DNA of 64,000 bases from DASUPK01 sp963795665 (GTDB lineage Bacteria > Actinomycetota > Thermoleophilia > Solirubrobacterales > 70-9), in NCBI GenBank assembly GCA_963795665.1, contig CAWCIP010000014.1, positions 248,001 to 312,000 on the forward strand. Reading direction: 5' to 3'. The stretch's first letter is position 1. Each line of letters opens with the position of its first letter. Positions 16,798 through 24,714 of the stretch are shown here, piece by piece. The notes beneath the pieces were generated by a model. It ran no database searches and was not told the DNA's origin. It saw nothing but the letters and a program-made list of their open reading frames with translations. Made by a program: the position numbers and the translations under genes.

Positions 16798-18693
16798 TTA
16801 AGCGGTCAGGTCGTCGACGGGCACCGGGGTGCCGCGCCTTGCCGAGACCAGCTCGACGGTCTGCGTGGCGAGGTCCGCCTCGTCGCCGTCGCGGATCATC
16901 GCCTCGAGGCGGGTGAGGGTGCCGTTGACCCACTCCGGATCGAGCGGAGCGTGGCGCACGGCGCGGACGATTCGGTCCGAAGCGGTGGGCTGCGGCCGCT
17001 CATCAGCGTTGAAGAGCTCCTCGGCGAGCTTCTCCCCGGGGCGGGCGCCGACGAACTCGACGGCGATGTCGACCTCGGGCTCGTAGCCGGCCAGGCGAAT
17101 CATGTTGTGGGCCAGGTCCACGATCTTCACCGGCTCGCCCATCTCGAGGACGAAGACCTCTCCGCTGGTGCCACCGAGGTCGCCCGACCGGATCACCAGC
17201 TGCACGGCCTCGGGGATGGTCATGAAGTAGCGGGCCATCTCCGGGTCGGTCACGGTGACCGGGCCCCCACGCTCGATCTGCCCGCGGAAGATCGGCACCA
17301 CGCTTCCGGAGGACGCCAGGACGTTGCCGAAGCGAACCGTGACGAAACGGGTCTGCGGGTGCTTGCGCCCGGCCGCCTCGACGATCCATTCCGCCATCGC
17401 CTTCGAGGCGCCCATCACCGTGCGGGGATTGACGGCCTTGTCGGTGGAGACGAGGACGAAGCGCTCGCAGCCCGATGCGACGGCCGTCTCGGCGGTGACC
17501 TTGGTGGCCATCGCGTTGTTGCGGATCGCCTCCAGCGGGTTCGCCTCCATCAGGGGGACGTGCTTGTAGGCCGCGGCGTGGAACACGACCGCCGGCTTGA
17601 AGCGCTGCATCACCTCGAGCATCCGGTCGCCCTCCTTGCAATCGGCGAGCACGGACTCGATCCGGGTGAAGTGCCGCTCCTCGGTCATCTCCCTGTCGAT
17701 CTGGAAGAGGTTGTCCTCGGCGTGGTCGAGGACAACCAGCAGCTTGGGCCGCACCCGGGCGATCTGGCGGACCAGCTCGGAGCCGATCGAGCCTCCGGCG
17801 CCGGTCACCATGACGACCTTGTCCTGGATGTAGGCGCCTACGCGGTCGAGCTCCATCTTCACCGGGTCGCGGCCGAGGACGTCCTCCACCTGGACCTCGC
17901 GGAGCTGCCTGGTGAGCTGGACGCCGCCGCGGAGCAGCTCGAAGACGGTCGGCAGCGTCCGCACGGGGACGTCGCGCTCGCGGCAGGCCGTCACCACGCG
18001 GCCGCGGAGCACTCCAGGTGCAGACGGGATCGCGATGATCACCTCGTCGGGATGGAACTCGTCCAGGATCTCCCCCACCTCGTCGGTGGTGCCGAGGACG
18101 TTGAGGCTGTGCAGGCGCATGCCGCGCTTGCGAGGGTCGTCGTCCAGAAAGCCGATCGCGCGTGCCGCCAGGTTCGGGTTGAGCTGCATCTCGCGCGCCA
18201 CCATCTGCCCGCCGGAGCCGGCCCCGACGACCAGCACACGCCTCGCGCCGCGCACCTCCCGCCGCGCCAGCCGCTCCACCAGCACCATCCGGACGAGGAG
18301 CCGTGCGCCGCCGATGGCAAAGACGGTGAGCAGGAAGTAGCTGACCACCACGGACCGCGGAATCTGGTCCTCGAACGGCTTCAGCAGCAAAAAGGCGATC
18401 GCCAGGATCGCCGTCGACACCGCGCACGCGCGCAGCACGGCGATCATGTCGGGGAGCCTGAAGTAGCGCCACCACTTCTCGTACAGGCCGAACGCGTAGA
18501 AGATGACCAGCTGGCCGGCGACCACGAAGCCGATCGAGTGCCCGAGCATGTGGTCGTAGCGGTCCGGGATGCCGCCCGGGGCATCGAGGAATCGCAACCT
18601 GAAGGCCAGGTAGTAGGCGGCCGCGATGAGGATTGCATCCGCGGCGATCTGGATCAGGCGGTGCCTGTAGACGGGGTGCTTGAACCGCTCCAC
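16798..18693 (-). CDS. Membrane nucleotide-sugar 4,6-dehydratase (CapD/PglF/FlaA1-like)
   Basis: 631 residues. Four N-terminal membrane helices (about 10-130) lead to a CoA-binding-like Rossmann domain (RVLVVGAGSGGQMVAREM) and a second SDR domain with NAD(P) motif VTGAGGSIGSELVRQ. The active site block STDKAVNPRTVMGASKAMAEW has the S/T-D, Met (in place of the usual Tyr) and Lys arrangement of PglF/CapD enzymes; APGVL and GARPGEKLAEEL are further family marks. These convert UDP-GlcNAc to a 4-keto-6-deoxy sugar, the precursor of bacillosamine-type or fucosamine-type residues. It is the likely first gene of the left-pointing operon, with a TAGAGT -10-like element 9 bases from the GTG start. Confidence 0.93.
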   Translation of the reverse strand: MERFKHPVYRHRLIQIAADAILIAAAYYLAFRLRFLDAPGGIPDRYDHMLGHSIGFVVAGQLVIFYAFGLYEKWWRYFRLPDMIAVLRACAVSTAILAIAFLLLKPFEDQIPRSVVVSYFLLTVFAIGGARLLVRMVLVERLARREVRGARRVLVVGAGSGGQMVAREMQLNPNLAARAIGFLDDDPRKRGMRLHSLNVLGTTDEVGEILDEFHPDEVIIAIPSAPGVLRGRVVTACRERDVPVRTLPTVFELLRGGVQLTRQLREVQVEDVLGRDPVKMELDRVGAYIQDKVVMVTGAGGSIGSELVRQIARVRPKLLVVLDHAEDNLFQIDREMTEERHFTRIESVLADCKEGDRMLEVMQRFKPAVVFHAAAYKHVPLMEANPLEAIRNNAMATKVTAETAVASGCERFVLVSTDKAVNPRTVMGASKAMAEWIVEAAGRKHPQTRFVTVRFGNVLASSGSVVPIFRGQIERGGPVTVTDPEMARYFMTIPEAVQLVIRSGDLGGTSGEVFVLEMGEPVKIVDLAHNMIRLAGYEPEVDIAVEFVGARPGEKLAEELFNADERPQPTASDRIVRAVRHAPLDPEWVNGTLTRLEAMIRDGDEADLATQTVELVSARRGTPVPVDDLTA

Positions 18694-18702
18694 GCGAGCA
18701 GC

Positions 18703-18708
18703 ACTCTA
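18703..18708 (-). promoter_or_regulatory. -10-like TAGAGT for the capD-type operon
   Basis: Read on the minus strand, TAGAGT ends 9 bases before the GTG at 18693. The 35-bp divergent spacer leaves little room for other elements. Confidence 0.4.
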
Positions 18709-18713
18709 GCCCC

Positions 18714-18719
18714 TACCAT
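18714..18719 (+). promoter_or_regulatory. -10-like TACCAT for dedA
   Basis: TACCAT ends 9 bases before the GTG at 18729, in the same short divergent spacer as the minus-strand element. If both work, transcription starts near each start codon. Confidence 0.33.
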
Positions 18720-18728
18720 GCCGCCCCT

Positions 18729-19376
18729 GTGAGCGGCCACATTCTCCTGACCGGCGCAGTCACGGACAAGCTGGTCGACTTCGCCACCAACCTGATCGGT
18801 GACGCCGGTTATGCCGGCGTCTTCGTGCTGATGACGCTCGAGAGCGCGCTGATCCCGATCCCGAGCGAGGCGACCATGCTGTTCGCCGGCTTTAAGGTCG
18901 ACGACGGCACCCTGACCCTGTTCGGGATCGTCGCCGCCGGTGTGGCGGGCAATCTGGTCGGCTCCTGGATCGCCTACGCGATCGGCTACTACGGCCGCCT
19001 GGAGCTCGTCGAGCGGCACGCGATCTTCCACACCAACAGGCGCTATCTGGACTGGGCGGACGACTGGTTCAGGCGCCACGGCGACGCGACGGTGTTCTTC
19101 TCGCGAATGCTGCCGATCATCCGGACCTTCATCTCCCTTCCCGCCGGGGTGGCGCGGATGCCCTTCTGGCGCTTCACCCTGCTGACGCTCGCCGGCTGCA
19201 TCCCCTGGGTGCTGGCGCTGGCGCTGCTTGGCAAGGGGGTGGGGAGCAAATGGCACACCTGGAAGGACCACCTGCAGTACCTCGACTACGCGGTCGTGGT
19301 GGCGATCCTGGCGCTGATCGTCTGGGCCGTGATCAGGCGCAGGCGCGGCCGGGTCGAGCCCGCGACCGAGGGATGA
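18729..19376 (+). CDS. dedA: DedA-family membrane protein, probable polyprenyl-phosphate transporter
   Basis: 215 residues, several membrane helices. DedA hallmarks are LMTLESALIPIPSEATMLFAGF (Glu and Pro in the re-entrant loop), GNLVGSWIAYAIGYYGR, FFSRMLPIIRTFISLPAGVARMPFWRF (the conserved R-x3-P-x3-R and G-x3-M-x5-F) and GCIPWVLALALLG. Some DedA proteins (UptA) are known to return undecaprenyl phosphate to the cytoplasmic face. Its stop overlaps the start of uppP in ATGA, which strongly links it to the lipid-carrier cycle here. Start: GTG at 18729. Confidence 0.93.
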   Translation: MSGHILLTGAVTDKLVDFATNLIGDAGYAGVFVLMTLESALIPIPSEATMLFAGFKVDDGTLTLFGIVAAGVAGNLVGSWIAYAIGYYGRLELVERHAIFHTNRRYLDWADDWFRRHGDATVFFSRMLPIIRTFISLPAGVARMPFWRFTLLTLAGCIPWVLALALLGKGVGSKWHTWKDHLQYLDYAVVVAILALIVWAVIRRRRGRVEPATEG

Positions 19377-20299
19377 AGCGCTCGAGGGCGATCGTCCTCG
19401 GCGCCGTTCAGGGGCCGACCGAGCTTCTCCCGGTCTCCAGCTCCGCCCACCTCACCCTGATCCCCTGGCTCGCCGGCTGGGACAACCGCGACCGGGATCC
19501 CGAGCTGCAGAAGAGCTTCGAGGTCGCGCTCCACGCCGGCGCGGCCGCGGCCCTGCTGGTCGGCCAGCGGCGGGTGATCGCCGAGGAGCTGCGCTCCTTC
19601 GATTCGCGCAAGGCCGCGGTGATCGCCCTCTCCTTCTTCCCCCCGGCGATCCTCGGCGTTGCGCTGGAGCGCCCGATCGAGCGACGGCTCGGCGGACCGG
19701 TCGCGACCGTCGTGGGCCTGCTCGCGGGAGCCGCCGGCATGGTGATCGCCGATCGCCGCCCGCAGGTTCGAGACAGGGGGCGCGCCACCGCCGCCGATGG
19801 GCTGGCTCTCGGCCTGGCTCAGGCGGCGGCCCTCGCTCCCGGCGTCTCCAGGAACGGGGCAACGCTCACCGCCGCGCGCTGGCGCGGCTTCACGCGACAG
19901 CATTCGAACATGCTCTCCCGCACGGTCGCGCTGCCGGTGATCGTCGGCGCGGCCGCCCTCAAGGGCGCCCGGCTGCGGCGCCGGGGCCTCCCCCCGGAGG
20001 CCCGCGCCGGCTTTGCCGCCGGGACCGCAACCTCCTTCGCCTCCACCTTGGCCTCGCAGGCGCTGATCCGACTGGTCGAGCGCGACAGCGCGCTCTGGCC
20101 GTACGCCGCCTATCGCGCCGGCCTCGCGTCGCTGGTGATCGCGAAGATGTGGCGCCGGCGGCGTCGGCGTCGCGCTCCCGACTACCCGCAACCCACGGGT
20201 GTCGCTCCCTCCGGTGACGGGACCGGCGCCGTGGCGGGCGGCAACGGCATCCCGAGCTGGGCGACCGCTCCAACCGAGCCGGAGAGACGGTCGGGTTGA
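19373..20299 (+). CDS. uppP: Undecaprenyl-diphosphatase
   Basis: 308 residues from the ATG at 19373, overlapping dedA by 4 bases. Signature 1 reads LGAVQGPTELLPVSSSAHL (catalytic Glu and the SSxxH motif), and signature 2 reads APGVSRNGATLTAARWRG (the P-G-x-S-R motif). About eight membrane helices. The enzyme removes a phosphate from undecaprenyl diphosphate so the carrier can be reused for peptidoglycan and surface polysaccharide. The C-terminal 50 residues after the last helix (starting RRRRRRRAPDYPQP) are basic then low complexity, longer than in most UppP. It overlaps purM by 4 bases. Confidence 0.94.
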   Translation: MKRSRAIVLGAVQGPTELLPVSSSAHLTLIPWLAGWDNRDRDPELQKSFEVALHAGAAAALLVGQRRVIAEELRSFDSRKAAVIALSFFPPAILGVALERPIERRLGGPVATVVGLLAGAAGMVIADRRPQVRDRGRATAADGLALGLAQAAALAPGVSRNGATLTAARWRGFTRQHSNMLSRTVALPVIVGAAALKGARLRRRGLPPEARAGFAAGTATSFASTLASQALIRLVERDSALWPYAAYRAGLASLVIAKMWRRRRRRRAPDYPQPTGVAPSGDGTGAVAGGNGIPSWATAPTEPERRSG

Positions 20300-21294
20300 G
20301 CGAGGACGCCTACGCGAAGGCCGGCGTCAGCCAGGGTGACGCCGACGCCGCCGTCGCGTCCCTGGTCTCCGCACTGGCGGCCTCGCCTCCCGCGCAGAGC
20401 CGCCAGGTGCTGGCCAGCGGCCACTACGCGAACGTGGTCCGCCTCGACGAGCGGACCGGGATCGCACTGAGCACCGACGGGGTCGGGACCAAGCTCGTCC
20501 TGGCGGAGCGAATGGGCCGCTGGGACACGGTGGGCATCGACTGCGTCGCGATGAACGTCAACGACGTGGTCTGCGTCGGGGCCGAGCCCCTGGCGATGGT
20601 CGACTACCTCGCCGTCGATCGAGCGGACCCGGAGGTAGCGGGCGCGATCGGCGCTGGCCTCGCCCGGGGCGCCGAGCTGGCCGGGATCGAGATCGTCGGC
20701 GGCGAGCTCGCCCAGCTCGGTGAGGTGATCAAGGGCCTCGACCTGGCCGGCGCCTGCTTCGGCACGGTCCAACTCGACTCGCTGGTCACCGGCGCCACGA
20801 TCGAGGCGGGCGACCCCGTCATCGGGCTGCCGTCGTCGGGTCTGCATTCCAACGGCTACACGCTGGCTCGTTCGGTCCTGGAGGACCTTCCCGATGACGA
20901 CGAGCGGCTGGGCCGCCCCCTCGGTGCGGTGCTCCTGGAGCCCACCGAGATCTACGTCAAGCCGATCGTCGAGCTGCTGCGCTCGGACGTCGACGTGCGG
21001 GGGTTGGCGCACATCACCTCGGGCGGCCTCGACAACCTCCTCCGCCTCGAGGCCGAGGTCGGCTACGAGATCGACGACCCGCTGCCGGTGCCACCGGTCT
21101 TCGAGCTGATCCAGGAGCGCGGTGAGATCTCAGACGACGAGATGCATGAGGTGTTCAACATGGGCTGCGGCTTCTGCGTAGTCGTGGCCGCGGCCGACGA
21201 AACAGCGGCGATGAAGAGGCTGCAGGCCCATTACGCCGCTGCGAAGCGGATCGGCCGCGCCACCGCGGGCCCGTCGGGGATCACCCGGCGATAG
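20296..21294 (+). CDS. purM: Phosphoribosylformylglycinamidine cyclo-ligase
   Basis: 332 residues. PurM (AIR synthetase) closes FGAM to aminoimidazole ribotide in purine synthesis. Family blocks: YAKAGVSQGDADAAV at the N-terminus, LSTDGVGTKLVLAERM, IDCVAMNVNDVVCVGAEPL, GGELAQLG, GLPSSGLHSNGYTLAR, LAHITSGGLDNLLR and EVFNMGCGFCVVV. The TTG at 20296 overlaps the uppP stop. Being placed after dedA-uppP is unusual; no other pur gene is in the window. Confidence 0.95.
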   Translation: MSEDAYAKAGVSQGDADAAVASLVSALAASPPAQSRQVLASGHYANVVRLDERTGIALSTDGVGTKLVLAERMGRWDTVGIDCVAMNVNDVVCVGAEPLAMVDYLAVDRADPEVAGAIGAGLARGAELAGIEIVGGELAQLGEVIKGLDLAGACFGTVQLDSLVTGATIEAGDPVIGLPSSGLHSNGYTLARSVLEDLPDDDERLGRPLGAVLLEPTEIYVKPIVELLRSDVDVRGLAHITSGGLDNLLRLEAEVGYEIDDPLPVPPVFELIQERGEISDDEMHEVFNMGCGFCVVVAAADETAAMKRLQAHYAAAKRIGRATAGPSGITRR

Positions 21295-21304
21295 TCGCCC
21301 GGGT
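21283..21304. terminator. Hairpin at the purM stop, likely bidirectional terminator
   Basis: ACCCGGCGA (21283-21291) pairs with TCGCCCGGGT (21295-21304) with one bulge. The purM TAG forms the loop. The converging DsbA-like gene ends at 21307. Confidence 0.5.
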
Positions 21305-21306
21305 CG

Positions 21307-22191
21307 CTAGGCGGGCTCCCAGAGTGTGCCCGTCAGGGCCCGGACCGGTTTGAGCTTCCAGTCTCGCGCCAGCTCCCAGAGCTCGGCCTCGAGCACCGGT
21401 AGGGGCTTCTCGGCGAGAACCTCCAGCTCGCGGGTCGCGCAACGGCCGAAGCGCCGAATCGCACCGAGCGGCTCCAGCGCTCCTTCGTTGACCTGTTTCG
21501 CGCCCGCTGCGAGCGCCGCATCCCGCAGGGCCGGATGCGAGCGCGCCATTCCCCAGATCCCTTGCCGCGACCCGTCCTCTCCGATGAAGACCGCCGACGG
21601 GAAGCTCAGCCTCTCCTTGCCCTCGGTCCGGCGGACGCCGCCGGCCCCGCGCGCGTCGTCCGGCGGACTGCGCACCTCGTCCAGATCGGCCCCGAACGCT
21701 TCCGTGATCGCCTCCGAGAAGAGGTCGATCTCGAAGCGGGCACGGTCGAGTTGGGTGCCGCGCGCCGCCGCGATCAGCGCCTCCGGGTGATCGAGCTTCC
21801 GCCGCTCGAACATGATCCCCTCGCGGAGCCGGCGCAGGTAGCCGTACCCGGCCTCCCAGCCCTGCTCCGCGGCCGCCTCCACCGCCTGGCAGGCGGGGTA
21901 GGTAGAGGTGAGCGGGCTCTCGGTCCAGATCCGTGGGTCGGTCGGCATCAGCCCGTCGGCGGCGACCTCGAGCCAGTGCGAGATCAGGTCGGCAAAGCAG
22001 TCGGGGCCGTGGCCGATCCGCCCCTCGTCGTCGCGGTACTCGCGGCCGTAGCGCCGAGCCAGGCCCCCCATCACCCAGACGAACTCGAGCTCTCCGTCGA
22101 ACTCCCACATCAGCCTCCGCAGCGCGGGCTCGGCGGCCCACGACCACGGGCAGGCGGGGTCGCTGTAGTAGCGGACTTCGACAGTCATCAT
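21307..22191 (-). CDS. DsbA-family thioredoxin-fold protein (FrnE-like)
   Basis: 294 residues. The N-terminus VEVRYYSDPACPWSWAAEP carries a C-P-W-S motif with only one Cys, as in the FrnE/2-hydroxychromene-2-carboxylate isomerase branch rather than a C-x-x-C disulfide oxidase. STYPACQAVEAAAEQGWEAG is the family helical insertion, and LSFPSAVFIGEDG contains the cis-Pro strand. It has no signal peptide, so it is cytoplasmic. The likely role is a thiol/glutathione-like or mycothiol-dependent isomerase or oxidoreductase; the substrate is unknown. It is divergent from a kinase gene. Confidence 0.87.
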   Translation of the reverse strand: MMTVEVRYYSDPACPWSWAAEPALRRLMWEFDGELEFVWVMGGLARRYGREYRDDEGRIGHGPDCFADLISHWLEVAADGLMPTDPRIWTESPLTSTYPACQAVEAAAEQGWEAGYGYLRRLREGIMFERRKLDHPEALIAAARGTQLDRARFEIDLFSEAITEAFGADLDEVRSPPDDARGAGGVRRTEGKERLSFPSAVFIGEDGSRQGIWGMARSHPALRDAALAAGAKQVNEGALEPLGAIRRFGRCATRELEVLAEKPLPVLEAELWELARDWKLKPVRALTGTLWEPA

Positions 22192-22219
22192 TCGTCCGGG
22201 CGCTGGCTCTCAGCGGCCG

Positions 22220-23752
22220 GTGCACCCTGTGGCGAAAATACATGGCGATGCAAAGGCAAAGCAGTTGGAACGCTTGAGCTCCACCGTACTCTCGGGCCGG
22301 TACCGGCTCGAGTCGAAGCTGGGCTCGGGCGGCATGTCCACCGTCTACCTGGCGCTCGACGAGGTCCTCGATCGCCCGGTCGCGGTCAAGCTGCTGCATC
22401 GGGAGATCTCCGAGGAGGCCGACCAGCTCGAGCGCTTCCGCCGTGAGGCGAGGGCCGCCGCCCGGCTCTCCCACCCGAACCTGGTCGGCGTGATCGACGC
22501 CGGCGAGGACGACGGGCGTCCCTACATCGTCTTCGAGTACATCGAGGGCCGGACCCTGAAGCGCCGTATCCAGGAGGAGGGCGGGCTGCCGGTCGACGAG
22601 GCGGTCGCCTACGCGATCGAGATCGGGCGCGGCCTGACCGCCGCCCACGCGCGCAAGCTCGTCCACCGCGACGTGAAGCCGCAGAACGTCCTGATCGACC
22701 CTGCGGGGCGGGCGAAGGTGACCGACTTCGGGATCGCGCGGTCCCTGGAGCAGAAGGGGATGACCGCAACAGGCAGGGTGCTGGGGACCACGGACTACGT
22801 CTCCCCGGAGCAGGCGATGGGCGAGGACGTCGACGAGCGCTCCGACGTCTACTCGCTGGGGGTCGTCCTCTACGAGATGCTCACCGGGGACGTCCCCTTC
22901 CAGGCCGAGACCCAGGTCGGGGTGGCGATGAAGCACGTGAACGAGCCGATGCCGGACGTCCAGGCGAAGCGGCCCGAGGTCTCGGCAGCGGTCGCCTCCG
23001 TCGTAGACCGCGCCACGACCAAGGACCAGCGCGACCGCTACGGGTCGGTCGCGCAGATGGTTCGCGACCTGGAGCAGACCCTGGAGGTCGAGGCTGCGCG
23101 CCGCGGCGGGACCAGCGGCGAGGCGACCAGCGTGCTCGACTCGGTGCCGTCCTCGCGGCGGCGGCTGGGCGGTCGCCGCCGGTCGAGGCTTGGAATCGCG
23201 ATGGGCATCATCGGGATCGCGCTGATCGCCGCGGCGCTGATCTTCGGCGGCGAGCACATCCATCTCGGCAACAGCGGCTCGAGCGGCACCAGCAGCGCCG
23301 AGATCAAGCTGCCCACCGACGCCGCGAGCGAGTTCGACCCGGAGGCCGACGGCCGGGAGACGGGTACGCAGCGCCTTGCCATCGACTCGAACCCCACGGG
23401 CACCGCCTGGGCGACCGAGCACTACGACACGCAGGACTTCGGAGGACTCAAGGACGGGGTCGGGCTGACGATCGACGCGGGGAACACCGTGACCGCCAGG
23501 TCGATGCAGATCCGGAGCCCCACGCCCGGTTGGGACGCGAGCATCTATGAGTTCAGCGGTTCACCGCCGAGCGAGCTGTCCGGATGGGGACAGCCGGTGG
23601 CGACCGTCAGCGACGGAGGCGCCAACGAGACGATCCATCTGCCCGGGAAGCCCGCTCAGTCGTTCCTGATCTGGATCACGCAGCCCCCGCACGCCGAGGA
23701 CGACCCGGGCCGCTACCAGATGGAAATCTCGGACGTTCGGCTCTCGACCTAG
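22220..23752 (+). CDS. Ser/Thr protein kinase with extracellular C-terminal domain, no PASTA
   Basis: 510 residues. Kinase domain about 25-285: LGSGGMSTVYLAL (P-loop), VAVKLL (Lys), HRDVKPQNVLID near 149 (catalytic loop), VTDFGIARS, YVSPEQAMGEDVDERSDVYSLG. One membrane helix at about 322-345 is followed by a roughly 165-residue extracellular region. That region begins with a Ser/Gly linker and ends in a beta-rich module (WATEHYDTQDFGGLKDGVG, TPGWDASIYEFSG, SFLIWITQPP), like the discoidin/carbohydrate-binding-like end domains of some actinobacterial kinases. The start is uncertain: GTG 22220 is the longest, TTG codons near 22265-22274 also precede the kinase domain. Confidence 0.9.
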   Translation: MHPVAKIHGDAKAKQLERLSSTVLSGRYRLESKLGSGGMSTVYLALDEVLDRPVAVKLLHREISEEADQLERFRREARAAARLSHPNLVGVIDAGEDDGRPYIVFEYIEGRTLKRRIQEEGGLPVDEAVAYAIEIGRGLTAAHARKLVHRDVKPQNVLIDPAGRAKVTDFGIARSLEQKGMTATGRVLGTTDYVSPEQAMGEDVDERSDVYSLGVVLYEMLTGDVPFQAETQVGVAMKHVNEPMPDVQAKRPEVSAAVASVVDRATTKDQRDRYGSVAQMVRDLEQTLEVEAARRGGTSGEATSVLDSVPSSRRRLGGRRRSRLGIAMGIIGIALIAAALIFGGEHIHLGNSGSSGTSSAEIKLPTDAASEFDPEADGRETGTQRLAIDSNPTGTAWATEHYDTQDFGGLKDGVGLTIDAGNTVTARSMQIRSPTPGWDASIYEFSGSPPSELSGWGQPVATVSDGGANETIHLPGKPAQSFLIWITQPPHAEDDPGRYQMEISDVRLST

Positions 23753-24714
23753 AACTCGTACGAGCGGGCCTGATCGTGCCGCTCGATCGCGAGCTTGACG
23801 AGGCGGTCACAGAGGTCGGGGTAGGAGATCCCGTCCGCCTCGAAGAGCTTGCCGTAGACGCTGGTCTCGGTGAAGCCGGGGATCGTGTTGAGCTCGTTGA
23901 CAAGCACCACCTCGCCGTCGACGAAGAAGTCGCAGCGCGCCAGCCCGCTGCAGCCGCAGAGGGTGAACACCTGGCGGGCCAGCTCGCGTAGCCGCTCGGT
24001 CGCCTGCTCGGAGATCCGGGCGGGGACCACCAGCTCCATCCCGCCCTCGTCGTACTTGGCCTCGTAGTCGTACCAGTCGTGTCCCTTGGTGTCGATCTCG
24101 CCCGGCGGGGACGCCACGGGCTCCTCGTTGCCGAGCAGCGAGCACTCGACCTCCTTGCCCGGCGCCGGCGCCTCGACGATCACGCGCGGGTCGTGCCGGG
24201 CGGCTTGCTCGACGGCGCGATCGAGCTCCTCCTCCCCCGACGCCGGGGCGATCCCGACGCTCGATCCGAGACGCGCCGGCTTCACCCAGACCGGCTGTCC
24301 GAAACCGGAGGCGATCGCCCTCCAGTCCTCCTCCCCGGCGCGGCAGTAGTCCACCTGCGGCACCCCGTGTCGAGCGAGCAGGTCCTTGAAGACGAGCTTG
24401 TCCATGCAGATCGCGGACGCTTCGACGTCGGAGCCGGCGTAGGGCACATCCAGGACCTCCAGCAGCCCCTGGACGCTGCCGTCCTCCCCCCCGGGGCCGT
24501 GCAGCACCGGAAAGGCGACGTCGCACCCAAGCAGGCCTCCGGCCGGCGTGAAGCTGATCGCCTCGCCCGCGGCGGACCAGCCCCCATCGCGGTCGATCGT
24601 CACCTCGACCGTCTCGTGGCCGGCGTCCCGGAGGCCCGCAGCCACCGACGCCGCGGAGCGCAGCGAGACGTCGTGCTCAGACGAAGTCCCACCGCCGAGC
24701 ACCGCGACCCTCAT
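23749..24714 (-). CDS. ddl: D-alanine--D-alanine ligase (operon copy)
   Basis: 321 residues, ATP-grasp. Blocks: VAVLGGGTSSEHDVSLRSA (N-terminal Gly-rich with the Glu-His that binds the first D-Ala), FPVLHGPGGEDGSVQGLLE, VWVKPARLGSSVGIAPA, the omega-loop DWYDYEAKYDEGG, CSGLARCDFFVDGEVVLVNELNTIPGFTETS. The E-A-K-Y tyrosine is the residue linked to dipeptide rather than depsipeptide formation. It is the last gene of the fhaA-to-ddl operon, coupled to pknB by ATGA. A second ddl lies at 51704. Confidence 0.95.
   Translation of the reverse strand: MRVAVLGGGTSSEHDVSLRSAASVAAGLRDAGHETVEVTIDRDGGWSAAGEAISFTPAGGLLGCDVAFPVLHGPGGEDGSVQGLLEVLDVPYAGSDVEASAICMDKLVFKDLLARHGVPQVDYCRAGEEDWRAIASGFGQPVWVKPARLGSSVGIAPASGEEELDRAVEQAARHDPRVIVEAPAPGKEVECSLLGNEEPVASPPGEIDTKGHDWYDYEAKYDEGGMELVVPARISEQATERLRELARQVFTLCGCSGLARCDFFVDGEVVLVNELNTIPGFTETSVYGKLFEADGISYPDLCDRLVKLAIERHDQARSYEF

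Noticed and set aside
16798..18693. Start of the capD-type gene at the upstream ATG (minus strand, 18719)
   Set aside because: That frame meets a TAG within five codons; the GTG at 18693 gives the standard N-terminal membrane helix.
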